Translations under genes and position numbers: made by a program
In this document: one piece after another, positions 29,585-37,795 of the stretch
How positions within the stretch are numbered: the first letter of the stretch is position 1
Layout: every line of letters starts with the position of its first letter
Origin: Arthrobacter sp. FB24
GTDB lineage: Bacteria; Actinomycetota; Actinomycetes; Actinomycetales; Micrococcaceae
Reading direction: 5' to 3'
DNA length: 64,000 bases
Assembly: GCF_000196235.1 (NCBI RefSeq)
Contig: NC_008541.1
Location: 4,402,001 to 4,466,000 of the forward strand
The notes under the pieces: model-generated
The model's database searches: none
The model's input: the letters and a program-made list of their open reading frames with translations, nothing else
Told to the model about the DNA's origin: nothing

Positions 29585-29890
29585 TTACCAGGAAGACTTG
29601 GTGATGCCCGGAAGCTCACCGCGGTGCGCCATGTCGCGGAAGCGAACACGGGAGATACCGAACTTCTGGAAGGTACCGCGGGGGCGTCCATCGATGATGT
29701 CGCGGTTACGCAGACGTACCGGGGAGGCGTTGCGGGGCAGCTTCTGCAGGCCGAGGCGTGCAGCTTCGCGTGCTTCGTCGGTCGACGCGGGGTCAACCAG
29801 GGCCTTCTTCAGTTCGAGGCGCTTTGCGGCATAGCGCTCGACGATGACTTTACGCTGTTCGTTCTTAGCGATCATTGACTTCTTAGCCAT
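29585..29890 (-). CDS. rpsN: 30S ribosomal protein S14, zinc-independent long type
   Basis: A 101-residue S14 of the long form, with the conserved C-terminal block [17 protein letters not shown]. It has no Cys at all, so it lacks the zinc ribbon of the short S14 type. In actinobacteria such Cys-free paralogues usually sit with L28 and L33 and replace the zinc forms when zinc is scarce. The ATG at 29890 is 5 bases after the rpmG stop, with GAGGAG inside the end of rpmG as ribosome-binding site. Confidence 0.96.
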   Translation of the reverse strand: MAKKSMIAKNEQRKVIVERYAAKRLELKKALVDPASTDEAREAARLGLQKLPRNASPVRLRNRDIIDGRPRGTFQKFGISRVRFRDMAHRGELPGITKSSW

Positions 29891-29895
29891 AGTGC

Positions 29896-30063
29896 TTAGC
29901 GCTCCTCTCGGAATTCGACGTGCTTACGGATGCGGGGGTCGTACTTCTTCAGAACCATGCGGTCCGGGTCGTTACGACGGTTCTTGCGCGTGACGTAGGT
30001 GTAACCCGTGCCAGCGGTCGACTTGAGCTTGATGATCGGACGTACGTCCTTGTCCTTAGCCAC
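29896..30063 (-). CDS. rpmG: 50S ribosomal protein L33, zinc-independent type
   Basis: A 55-residue L33 beginning with GTG at 30063 ([20 protein letters not shown]) and ending in KHVEFREER. It contains [14 protein letters not shown], typical of L33, but no Cys, so it is the zinc-free form. The start overlaps the rpmB stop (TAGTG). It is the middle gene of rpmB-rpmG-rpsN. It is short and begins with GTG, so it is easily missed. Confidence 0.95.
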   Translation of the reverse strand: MAKDKDVRPIIKLKSTAGTGYTYVTRKNRRNDPDRMVLKKYDPRIRKHVEFREER

Positions 30064-30299
30064 TAGAGCTTCACTCCTCGTGCCAGGATGGCGGCTACGA
30101 CTACGTCGATGCCACGCACGTCGATGGTCTTGATGCCACGTGCAGAGACCTGCAGGGTGACATTACGGCGCAGGGACGGAACCCAGTAGCGCTTCTTCTG
30201 AATGTTCGGGTCGAACCGGCGCTTGTTGCGGCGGTGCGAGTGCGAAATGCTGTGTCCAAAGCCCGGCTCGGCTCCGGTCACCTGGCAGTGTGCTGCCAT
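30063..30299 (-). CDS. rpmB: 50S ribosomal protein L28
   Basis: A 78-residue L28 beginning [19 protein letters not shown] and continuing [21 protein letters not shown]. It has one Cys only, so no zinc-binding pairs. The ATG at 30299 follows GAGGAG; an upstream in-frame ATG would add 28 residues not found in L28. It is the first gene of the operon. No obvious Zur-box palindrome was found upstream. Confidence 0.96.
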   Translation of the reverse strand: MAAHCQVTGAEPGFGHSISHSHRRNKRRFDPNIQKKRYWVPSLRRNVTLQVSARGIKTIDVRGIDVVVAAILARGVKL

Positions 30300-30779
30300 G
30301 ACGACTCTCCTCGTGAAATAAATGAAACGGTCCGCAGCGTTCCGCGTCCCGTGCGACAGGTGGCGTCCGCATCCAGCTTTCACATATTCGGCGGTCCGCA
30401 GGCGTGGACAGTCGGCAAGAGCCGGCTGTTTTCCGCACTACGGGCGAACATGATTGGCCACGAGTACCGGGCAGCGGAATCCACTGCGAAGTACCGGGAT
30501 GCTGGGCGAATACAGGAGTGCACGCAACTTGAGCCCCTAACTACCGGCCTTGAGGACTGTCGATATTGAGGACAGATCCCGCCAACCGGAGCAATTGCAC
30601 ACGCTCCGCGCCACCTAGCGCCTACCAAGTCTACGAGCTTGACTAATTAAAGGCCAATCGGGTAGCCGTCGTTGCCCGCCCGCGGGTGTATAAGGCCGCC
30701 AGCCTCACCGTTCCCAAGTCACATCGGCGCCGCAGTCTTTTCACAGCAGAATGAAAGGATCCGGCCGCAATGTTGAAGC
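30300..30779. other. Divergent intergenic region, no gene seen
   Basis: This 480-base region separates the minus-strand ribosomal operon from the plus-strand ferric-reductase-like gene. A CTGTCC - 17 bases - AATATG pair on the minus strand near 30385-30413 is a weak promoter candidate for rpmB, and TTGACT at 30639 a weak -35 for the plus-strand operon. No tRNA, convincing ORF or riboswitch was recognised. Confidence 0.4.
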
Positions 30780-32225
30780 ATGAACACACAACTCCTGCCG
30801 GCTTTGCCCGCCGGGCCCAACGGCTCCCGCAAGGGGCGGGGAACTTTCACGGCCACGCACCGCCGTCGCCTGTTCCGCGCCGACCTGCTGACAACGGCTG
30901 CCTGGGCATCCGTTGCAGCCGCTGTGGCACTGTGGCTGGCCGACGGCGGCGCAACAGGATTCTCGACACCCGCCGGATCCTTCACCGCTTTGGGCATTGT
31001 GGCCGGGCTGGCCGGCATGGACCTGGTCCTCCTGATGCTGCTGCTGGCGGCCCGGATTCCTCTCATCGACCAGTCCGTCGGCCACGACCGCGCCCTGGAA
31101 TTCCACCGGAAGCTCGGGAAGCCGTCGCTCTACCTCCTGCTGGGGCACGGGATCCTGATCGCCATCGGCTACGGAATGGCCGAAGGGCTTGATCCCGTCA
31201 GCGAAGCCGTGTCCCTCTGGGTGCTGGTGCCGGACATGTGGCTGGCCTTTATTTCCATGGCGCTGTTCATCGCCGTTGTGGTGACGTCCCTGGTGGCTGT
31301 CCGCAGGCGCTTTCCTTACGAGTTCTGGTACGCGGTGCACCTGCTGACCTACGCCGCCGTCGCAACGTCGCTGCCCCACCAGTTCAGCGTAGGCGGGCTG
31401 TTCGCCGAGGGCACCTGGCAGCGCTGGTACTGGCTGGCCGTATGCATCGCAACCGGCGCCGCGCTCCTGCACTACCGCGTCCTTGAGCCCGTCGTTGCCA
31501 CGTTCCGGCATCAGCTCACCGTCAGCCGCGTGGTGCAGGTGGCACCCGGAGTGGTCAGCATTGAGATGCACGGGCTGCACCTTGACGAACTGGCCGGAAC
31601 CGGAGGCAGGTTCTTCATCTGGAGGTTCCTGGCCCAGGGCCTGTGGTGGCACCCTCATCCGTTCAGCCTCTCCGCCGAGCCGTTGCAGTTCGATTCCTCA
31701 GGGCGCGGCTTGCTGCGGATCACCGTCCGCAATCTTGGGCGCGGGTCGGCCCAGCTCGCCGCCGTGAAACCGGGGACGAAGGTCGCCGTGGAGGGACCGT
31801 ACGGAATCTTCAGCACCGCGGCCCGCAGCCGCGACAGGGTGGTGATGATCGGCGCCGGGATCGGGATCACGCCCCTTCGGGCCCTCCTGGAATCGACGCC
31901 TTTCGCGCCAGGGCAGGCGACCGTGATCCTTCGGGGCCGCAGCGAGCAGGAACTGTACCTCGGTGACGAGATCCTGGAACTTGCCCGGAACCGGGGAGCC
32001 ACCCTGTTCCATCTGACCGGCGCCCGCTCGGTCCGTCACACGGGCAGCTGGCTCCCGGACAGCGCCACACGGGCCGGCCATCGACTGGCCGACTATGCCC
32101 CCGACGTCGCAAACGCGGACGTCTATGTCTGCGGGCCGGCGGCGTGGGCCCGAAACGTAATTGCCGACGCCCGCGCCGCGGGCGTCAAGGAAGACCAACT
32201 CCACTACGAAAGGTTTGACTGGTGA
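30780..32225 (+). CDS. Ferric-reductase-like transmembrane protein with FAD/NAD(P)H oxidoreductase domain
   Basis: A 481-residue protein with two parts. Residues about 35-240 form a six-helix ferric-reductase-like haem membrane domain; candidate haem-ligand His lie in VGHDRALEFHRKLGKP, LLGHGILI, YAVHLLTYA and LPHQFS. Residues about 250-481 form a ferredoxin-NADP reductase module: FAD-binding HPFSLSAEP, dinucleotide-binding VEGPYG and IGAGIGITPLRALL, and NADPH-side VYVCGP. It should carry electrons from cytoplasmic NAD(P)H across the membrane via FAD and haem. It overlaps the FMN-binding gene by four bases (GTGA), and that protein is the likely acceptor. Confidence 0.93.
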   Translation: MNTQLLPALPAGPNGSRKGRGTFTATHRRRLFRADLLTTAAWASVAAAVALWLADGGATGFSTPAGSFTALGIVAGLAGMDLVLLMLLLAARIPLIDQSVGHDRALEFHRKLGKPSLYLLLGHGILIAIGYGMAEGLDPVSEAVSLWVLVPDMWLAFISMALFIAVVVTSLVAVRRRFPYEFWYAVHLLTYAAVATSLPHQFSVGGLFAEGTWQRWYWLAVCIATGAALLHYRVLEPVVATFRHQLTVSRVVQVAPGVVSIEMHGLHLDELAGTGGRFFIWRFLAQGLWWHPHPFSLSAEPLQFDSSGRGLLRITVRNLGRGSAQLAAVKPGTKVAVEGPYGIFSTAARSRDRVVMIGAGIGITPLRALLESTPFAPGQATVILRGRSEQELYLGDEILELARNRGATLFHLTGARSVRHTGSWLPDSATRAGHRLADYAPDVANADVYVCGPAAWARNVIADARAAGVKEDQLHYERFDW

Positions 32226-32791
32226 GAATACGCGCAGCAGTATCAGCAGCACTTGCCTCCGCGGGCATCCTTCTCGCGGGGTGGCAATCCGGCATCCACG
32301 TGGAGAACACCCAAAGCGCCGCAGGCAGCACGTCGGCAGGAACCAACGGGACCACCGGCGCCACCGGCGCTACCGGCGCAACGGGTTCCTCCGGCTCAGG
32401 CTCAGGCTCCTCAAGCGCCGCCTCCGGCACCACCGGCACCGGCCGCAGCAACGGCACTACCGGGACAGGGTCAGGCACTGCCGCGGAGCCCGCAACCGGG
32501 GCCGCCGCAAAGGCCGGCGGCACCTACGCCGGCAGTGTGGTGCAGACGCGCTTCGGCGCCGTCCAGGTCCAGATCACGGTCAAGTCCGGTGCCATCACGG
32601 ACGTCGTGGCGCTGCAGCTGACAGACGACGACCGCAAGTCCATCCAGATCAGCAACCGCGCCGCACCCCTCCTCAAAGCCGAAGTCCTCGCTGCGCAGTC
32701 AGCGGACGTCCAGACCATTGGAGGCGCCACTGTGACCAGCGACGCCTACCTGAGCTCACTCCAGGCGGCCATCGATGCAGCGAACCTCTGA
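32222..32791 (+). CDS. Exported FMN-binding domain protein (probable covalent flavoprotein)
   Basis: A 189-residue protein: hydrophobic N-terminus (residues 5-20, a signal peptide or anchor), a Gly/Thr/Ser/Ala-rich linker of about 70 residues with GATGATGATG-type repeats, then an FMN_bind domain (about 98-189). The C-terminal GGATVTS (Thr170 as the AT threonine) matches the rule for covalent FMN attachment by ApbE. The linker would let the flavin domain reach away from the membrane. GTG start, overlapping the upstream stop by four bases; the apbE gene begins inside its 3' end. It likely accepts electrons from the ferric-reductase-like protein. Confidence 0.9.
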   Translation: MRIRAAVSAALASAGILLAGWQSGIHVENTQSAAGSTSAGTNGTTGATGATGATGSSGSGSGSSSAASGTTGTGRSNGTTGTGSGTAAEPATGAAAKAGGTYAGSVVQTRFGAVQVQITVKSGAITDVVALQLTDDDRKSIQISNRAAPLLKAEVLAAQSADVQTIGGATVTSDAYLSSLQAAIDAANL

Positions 32792-33602
32792 TCACCGGAC
32801 CGGCGCGAAAGTTCAGCCCGTCTTGCGGGCCAGGACCTTCAGCTGCATGGGAACGGTGGTGAGCCTCACCCTGCCCGCAGCCTCCGGTGCGGACGAGCTG
32901 GTTGCGGCCACCGCCGTCGTCGAGCAGCTCTTCGCCGGACTCGACGAAACGTTCAGTCTCTACCGGCCTGACTCGGAAGCCAGCAGGCTGGCGCGGGCCG
33001 AAATAGCGCTCCCGGACGCGTCCAAGGAGATGCGCCGCCTCTACGCCGACGCCGTCAGCTGGCGGCTGCTGACCGAGGGGGCCTTCACCCCTGAACGGCC
33101 CGACCGCGTCCTGGACCTGTCCGGGATCGTCAAGGGATATGCAATCCAGGAGGCGGGCACATCTCTTCTGGCGCTGGGCCTTCGAGACTGGTGCCTGAAC
33201 GCCGGGGGCGACGTGCTGGTCAGCGGATCCCCCGCCCCGGGGACCACGCAATCCGGAAAACCCGAGCCGTGGAGGGCCGGGATTGTTGATCCGGAAGACC
33301 GCCGCACCCTTATTGCCGGCTACCCGCTGGGCGGCTTTGCCGGGGCGAAACCTGCACTGGCAACTTCCGGCTCCGCGGAGCGGGGAGACCACATCTGGGC
33401 CGCCGGAGCAGGCCGGGTTGCGCCGGTGTTCCGCCAAGTCTCCGTTGCGGCGGCGGACATCGTCACTGCTGACGTGCTGGCGACGGCGATCGTGGCCGGC
33501 GGCCTGCCGATGCTGGACCGCGCAACGGACGGGTGGGACATCGAGGTGCTGGCTGTGCGGACCGGCGGCGAACTGCTCGCGACACCGGGCTTCCGGCGCT
33601 AG
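32775..33602 (+). CDS. apbE: FAD:protein FMN transferase (ApbE)
   Basis: A 275-residue ApbE-family flavin transferase. Recognisable elements are the N-terminal SCMGTVVSLTL, the central DLSGIVKGYAIQEAG with NAGGDVLVSG, and ATSGSAERGDHIW. It moves FMN from FAD onto a Thr of a target protein, here most likely Thr170 of the FMN-binding protein encoded just upstream (17-base overlap). It has no visible signal peptide, which is notable because its presumed target is exported; many ApbE proteins act outside the cytoplasm. It is shorter than lipoprotein ApbEs (about 340). Confidence 0.93.
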   Translation: MQRTSDHRTGAKVQPVLRARTFSCMGTVVSLTLPAASGADELVAATAVVEQLFAGLDETFSLYRPDSEASRLARAEIALPDASKEMRRLYADAVSWRLLTEGAFTPERPDRVLDLSGIVKGYAIQEAGTSLLALGLRDWCLNAGGDVLVSGSPAPGTTQSGKPEPWRAGIVDPEDRRTLIAGYPLGGFAGAKPALATSGSAERGDHIWAAGAGRVAPVFRQVSVAAADIVTADVLATAIVAGGLPMLDRATDGWDIEVLAVRTGGELLATPGFRR

Positions 33603-33611
33603 CCTCCGGCG

Positions 33612-34373
33612 CTAGAGCCGGGTGAGCTGGCTGTACCGCGGCTGGAGGCCGTCACCCGAGGACTTGCCCGTGACCCGGCGGACCACCCAGGGTCCCGCAA
33701 ACTCCCGCACCCAGCGCGCGTTGGCCCGGATCGCATCCGCCCGGCTCAGCTCCGGCACAGGAGTCATGGGCGGCACATCGATGGAGTGATCGTGTTCGAG
33801 GACAGTCAGCACCCTCTTGGCCATGTTCGCGTGACCGGCCGCGGACATATGCATCCGGTCCTTGGCCCACATGCCCCAGTCGTAGTATTCGCTGAAGCGC
33901 CAGTAATCCACCAGCAGGGCGCCGTGGTCGCCCGCAATGCCGCGCACCAGCTCGTTGTAAATGGCGGTGCGGCCGCGCATCGTGCCGAAAACCTTGGAAC
34001 CGCGGGCGTCGAAACCCGTGAACATCACCACGGTGGCACCCGTGGCACTCAACTTGCGGATGCCGGCGTCGTACTCCGCCAAAAGGTCGTCGATGTCGAC
34101 CTTGGGGCGGAGAATATCGTTGGCCCCGGCGTAAATGGTCACCAGCGTGGGTTTGAGTTCGATGGCGGCGTCCACCTGCTCCGCCATGATCTGGCGGAGC
34201 TTCCGGCCCCTGATGGCGAGGTTCGCGTAGCCGAAGGCCGGATCCGCCGCACCGAGCTGCTCGGCCACGCGGTCCGCCCAGCCCCGCACGCCGTTCGGGC
34301 GTGCCGGATCGTCGTCACCGACGCCTTCCGTGAACGAATCTCCCAAGGCGACATAGCGGGCGGCAAAATCCAT
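33612..34373 (-). CDS. SGNH/GDSL family hydrolase, paralogue 1
   Basis: A 253-residue SGNH hydrolase. Block I is ALGDSFTEGVG (catalytic Ser near residue 12), the block III Asn is in YAGANDIL, and the catalytic Asp/His pair is in KDRMHMSAAGH. It has no signal peptide and should be a cytoplasmic esterase or lipase-like enzyme; substrate unknown. The ATG at 34373 puts the GDS motif at the usual distance; an upstream ATG at 34475 would overlap the glutaminase gene and adds nonconserved residues. A close paralogue lies at 37792-38643. Confidence 0.9.
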   Translation of the reverse strand: MDFAARYVALGDSFTEGVGDDDPARPNGVRGWADRVAEQLGAADPAFGYANLAIRGRKLRQIMAEQVDAAIELKPTLVTIYAGANDILRPKVDIDDLLAEYDAGIRKLSATGATVVMFTGFDARGSKVFGTMRGRTAIYNELVRGIAGDHGALLVDYWRFSEYYDWGMWAKDRMHMSAAGHANMAKRVLTVLEHDHSIDVPPMTPVPELSRADAIRANARWVREFAGPWVVRRVTGKSSGDGLQPRYSQLTRL

Positions 34374-34416
34374 ATCGATAGTCTGCCATCCGTTGCCGTG
34401 AGCAACCAAGCGGCGG

Positions 34417-36243
34417 CTATTCGCGGATCCGGACGGCCGATTCACGCAGGTACTGTTCCACCCGTGTGTACGCATCCCGGGTCAGGGCCTTCCACAGGGC
34501 GATGGCAAGCCTCGGATCTGTGGACTCCAGGTCGGCGATTGCCTCGGCACTGAGCACCATCACCTCCACCGGGCCGTCCGCCCTGACCGTCGTTTCCTGC
34601 CGGTTTCCGCTGCCCAGCGCCAGCTCGCCGAACGTCATGCCGGCGCTGAGGGTGTTGAGCTTGACCCGGTCCGAGGTGGGCCCCGGCGACGTACTGCTGA
34701 CCTTGCCCGAGGTAATGAAGTAGACCCCGCCGAACCGCAGGCCAATGCGGCGGATGACGTCGCCGTCGTCGTACTTCTTTGCTGTCATGAGGCCCTGCAG
34801 GGCCAGCGCGTCCGCCTCCTCGAGCGGCGCCAGCGCGGGCGAGTCGGTGACCGGAACGTGGTCCCGGAGCAGCAGCCCGTCCCCGTACTTTGCCAGCAGC
34901 CGGTTTTCACAGAATTCGACGGCGGCACTCCGGGTCGAAAACGACGGCACCGCCCCGTCTGCGTGCCCGTCCCGTTCGCCAAGGGAATCCGCCACCGCCC
35001 CGTCCGCTTCGATCAGCACCAGCTCGCGGCCCCCGCTGGACAGGCCCTGACGCGCCGCCTCGAGAAGGCGCAGCGCCACCTCGCTCACCTGATCGGTTCG
35101 GCGGAAGTCCAGAACCACCAGTTCGACGTCGTCATCCAGTCCGCTGAGCTCGCGCGCCATGGATTCGCTCCCGGCGAAGAGGAGGTCGCCGTTGAGTTCG
35201 ATCACCCGGGCCCGGTGCCCGTGGGCACGGAGGACGTCGGACGCTTCGGCATTGCGCCGGATGCCGGACGGCGTTTCGGTGACGTCATATGCGGCAAGGA
35301 TGGCCGAACGCCCGGCGCGCGCCGCCCTGACGAAATGCAGCTCCATGTCGCGGGAGAGCCGCTGGGCAGTTGCCAGGCCCCGGACGCTGCCACCGTGTTC
35401 ATCGAGCGGCGGAGAGTAGACCGCCAGCCCAACCTGGCCCGGCAGGACGGCGATAATCCCGCCGGCAACACCGCTCTTTCCGGGCATGCCCACGCTGCTG
35501 ATCCAGGCACCGGCGTCGTCGTACATGCCGGACGTCATCATCACCGACAACACCCGTTCCACCGGGCCGATGTCCAGTACCTGCCTGTGGGTGAGAGGAT
35601 TCTTTCCGCCATTCGCGAGGGTGGCGGCCATGATGGCTAGGTCGAAGGTGTTCACCATGACCGAGCACTGGCGGAAATAGTCCTCCAGGACAGGCGTGGG
35701 GTCGTCCTCGATGATGTTGAAGGACCGCAGCAGGTGGGCCAGCGCCGTGTTGCGGTGGCCGTGCTTCAACTCGGACTCAAAGACCTTCTCGTTGACCGAA
35801 AGCTGACGGCCCGCGAACGCCGAGTATGTGCTGAGGATCCGTTTGAAGCTCGACTGGCCGCCGGATCCCCTGATCAGTGACGTGGCGGTGAGGGCGCCCG
35901 CGTTGATCATGGCGTTCGCCGGGCGGCCTGTCCCTTCGGCCAATGAGATCTCGTTGAAGGAGTCGCCGGAAGGTTCAACATCCACCTTGGCATCCACGGC
36001 GTCGCTGCCGAGGTCCTCCAGTGCCAGCCCGTAAGTGAAAGGCTTCGAGATGGACTGGATGGTGAATTCCTCGCGGGAGTCCCCCACCTCATAGACCTGC
36101 CCGTCCACGGTGGCCAGGGCAATGCCGAAGTTGTCAGGGTCCACGTTGGCCATGGCCGGAATGGTGCCGTAGGGCTTGCCGTCCCTGAGCTGGGCGATCT
36201 CGGCGTGGATCTGGCGCAGGTAGCTCTGGATGGGCGATTCCAT
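34417..36243 (-). CDS. glsA: Glutaminase with C-terminal STAS and cyclic-nucleotide-binding domains
   Basis: A 608-residue three-domain protein. Residues 1-310 are a serine-type glutaminase, with Ser64-Ile-Ser-Lys67 in TIQSISKPF and GRPANAMINAGA. Residues about 330-430 are a STAS (anti-sigma-antagonist-like) domain, and residues about 470-590 a cNMP-binding domain (LSAGMTFGELALGSGNRQETTVRADGP). Glutaminase converts glutamine to glutamate and ammonia; the extra domains suggest control by a nucleotide or protein partner. In the cNMP pocket, FGELAL is kept but the Arg expected after it is replaced (GSGNRQET), so ligand binding is uncertain. ATG at 36243. Confidence 0.93.
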   Translation of the reverse strand: MESPIQSYLRQIHAEIAQLRDGKPYGTIPAMANVDPDNFGIALATVDGQVYEVGDSREEFTIQSISKPFTYGLALEDLGSDAVDAKVDVEPSGDSFNEISLAEGTGRPANAMINAGALTATSLIRGSGGQSSFKRILSTYSAFAGRQLSVNEKVFESELKHGHRNTALAHLLRSFNIIEDDPTPVLEDYFRQCSVMVNTFDLAIMAATLANGGKNPLTHRQVLDIGPVERVLSVMMTSGMYDDAGAWISSVGMPGKSGVAGGIIAVLPGQVGLAVYSPPLDEHGGSVRGLATAQRLSRDMELHFVRAARAGRSAILAAYDVTETPSGIRRNAEASDVLRAHGHRARVIELNGDLLFAGSESMARELSGLDDDVELVVLDFRRTDQVSEVALRLLEAARQGLSSGGRELVLIEADGAVADSLGERDGHADGAVPSFSTRSAAVEFCENRLLAKYGDGLLLRDHVPVTDSPALAPLEEADALALQGLMTAKKYDDGDVIRRIGLRFGGVYFITSGKVSSTSPGPTSDRVKLNTLSAGMTFGELALGSGNRQETTVRADGPVEVMVLSAEAIADLESTDPRLAIALWKALTRDAYTRVEQYLRESAVRIRE

Positions 36244-36289
36244 GGAACCAACACTACGGGCGTGGCCAGCCCCCGGGACGCGTCGCGGG

Positions 36290-36769
36290 TCAGGACTCGC
36301 GCAGGATCCAGTGATCGGCGTCCAGACGGCCCACGATCTTCTCGCCGATGCGGGCCAGGTCAGCGACGTCGCGCTCGGTCAGGGCATCAAGGAACAGCGC
36401 CCGGACCGCTTCCACGTGGCCGGGTGCCAGCTCAACAATGGTGGCCATGCCGGCGTCGGTCAGGTGGGCTGTGGTCACGCGCGCGTCGCGCGGATGCGGA
36501 CGGCGTTCCACCCACCCCCGGTTCTGGAGCTTGGTGACCACATGCGACAAGCGGGACAGCGAGGCGCTGGTCCGTGCGGCGAGTTCACTCATGGGAAGGA
36601 ACCGGCCTTCCGCTTCGGAGAGCATGGCGAGTACGTTGTAGTCGAAGAGCGAAAGCTTGCCCGCCGCGTGCAATTTCGTATCCAGCGCTGCGGGCAGCAA
36701 GGTGTTGATGCTCAGCTGGGCCAGCCATGCACGGCGTTCGTCGGCGTTGAGCCAGCGCGGTTCGGTCAT
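36290..36769 (-). CDS. MarR-family transcriptional regulator
   Basis: A 159-residue winged-helix regulator of the MarR type. The recognition region is ELAARTSASLSRLSHVVTKLQNRGWVERRPHPRDARVTTAHLTDAG, with the beta-wing Asp-x-Arg (RDARV) near residues 98-102. It is divergent from the NAD(P)-binding oxidoreductase gene, 83 bases apart, and an imperfect inverted repeat lies in between, so it probably controls both genes. Confidence 0.93.
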   Translation of the reverse strand: MTEPRWLNADERRAWLAQLSINTLLPAALDTKLHAAGKLSLFDYNVLAMLSEAEGRFLPMSELAARTSASLSRLSHVVTKLQNRGWVERRPHPRDARVTTAHLTDAGMATIVELAPGHVEAVRALFLDALTERDVADLARIGEKIVGRLDADHWILRES

Positions 36770-36790
36770 GGATACATCCTAGGAGAAAAA

Positions 36791-36826
36791 TTGATTGACA
36801 GTTCAAGCCCGGACTGTTCCCATCAA
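36791..36826. promoter_or_regulatory. Candidate MarR operator and promoter
   Basis: An imperfect inverted repeat, TTGATTGACAGT facing ACTGTTCCCATCAA, lies in the gap between the MarR gene and the divergent oxidoreductase gene. A TTGACA hexamer (36795-36800) that could be a -35 is inside it, so a bound regulator would block transcription. Confidence 0.5.
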
Positions 36827-36852
36827 CCGCCGTCCAGATCGAAGGAAGGACC

Positions 36853-37485
36853 ATGACTGACATCACGATCATCGGCACGGGAAACATGGCGGCAGGAATC
36901 GCTGCGCGAGCAGCCAGTGCCGGCCGCAGCATCCAGATCCTTAGCCGCGATGCAGTGGCCGCGTCCGCACTGGCTGCCGAAACGAACGCGACCCCCGGCA
37001 CCACCGGACAGGACATTGAAGGCAGCATCGTTGTGCTTGCCACCCATTTTGACGTGTCCAAGGAAATCGCCGGGCGTTACGGCGAGGCACTCAACGGCAA
37101 GACGATCGTGGACATTTCCAACCCCGTCAACAACGAAACCCTCGACTCCCTCACCGTGCCTGCCGGGAGCTCCGCGGCCGAGGAGATCCAGGCGCTGGTT
37201 CCGGGCGCGAACGTGGTCAAAGGCTTTAACACTGTCTTCGCCTCCACGCTGGCCGCCGGAGAAGTGGCCGGGCAGACCCTCGATGTCCTGCTGGCAGGGG
37301 ATTCCGCCGAGGCCAAGGCCGCTGTGGCCGGCTTCATCAATGATTCCGGTTTGCGCGCAGTCGACGTGGGGCCGTTGCGCCGGGCGCGGGAACTGGAAGC
37401 CTTCCAGTTGCTCATTATCGGGCTCCAAGCCAGCGACGCCCACCCCCAGTACAACTGGAACAGCGCATTGAAACTGCTTCCTTAG
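36853..37485 (+). CDS. NAD(P)-binding reductase, F420-dependent-oxidoreductase-like (NADP oxidoreductase) family
   Basis: A 210-residue protein starting with a Rossmann fold, IIGTGNMAAGIA (residues 6-17), then VVLATHFD, VDISNPVN and VVKGFNTVFA, the set of motifs seen in coenzyme-F420-dependent NADP reductases and related dinucleotide-binding reductases. The name of the family does not prove F420 use. A good ribosome-binding site (GAAGGAAGG) precedes the ATG. It is divergent from a MarR regulator, which suggests inducible expression, perhaps by a toxic or oxidising compound. It is followed by a YciI protein gene 22 bases later. Confidence 0.88.
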   Translation: MTDITIIGTGNMAAGIAARAASAGRSIQILSRDAVAASALAAETNATPGTTGQDIEGSIVVLATHFDVSKEIAGRYGEALNGKTIVDISNPVNNETLDSLTVPAGSSAAEEIQALVPGANVVKGFNTVFASTLAAGEVAGQTLDVLLAGDSAEAKAAVAGFINDSGLRAVDVGPLRRARELEAFQLLIIGLQASDAHPQYNWNSALKLLP

Positions 37486-37507
37486 CAGGAACCGGTAGGC
37501 TGACCGC

Positions 37508-37795
37508 ATGTACGTAGTCTCCCTAACCTACAAGGTTCCCGAAGAGATCGTCGATTTCCACCTCAAAGCACACGTTGAGTGGTTGCAGGACGCTTTCGAC
37601 CAGGGCATTTTCATTGTGGCCGGCCGGAAGATCCCCCGCACCGGCGCGTTGTTGCTGTCCAATGCGGACCGGGCAGACCTTGACGCGGCGCTGGTCAAGG
37701 ACCCCTTCTACACGAACGGCGTGGCGGAGTTCGATGTCGAGGAATTCCACGCCGGCAGGGTGGCCCCCGGTTACGAAAACCTCCTGGACAGCTAG
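37508..37795 (+). CDS. YciI family protein
   Basis: A 95-residue protein of the YciI/YCII (dimeric alpha-beta barrel-like) family, with the conserved H-x-x-W-L start (HLKAHVEWLQDAFDQG, His near residue 22), a central Asp, and DPFYTNGVAEFDVEEF at the C-terminal half. Some members are dehydrochlorinase-like; function here is unknown. It follows the reductase gene by 22 bases, so it may be in the same transcript. Its stop overlaps that of the convergent SGNH hydrolase gene by four bases. Confidence 0.88.
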   Translation: MYVVSLTYKVPEEIVDFHLKAHVEWLQDAFDQGIFIVAGRKIPRTGALLLSNADRADLDAALVKDPFYTNGVAEFDVEEFHAGRVAPGYENLLDS

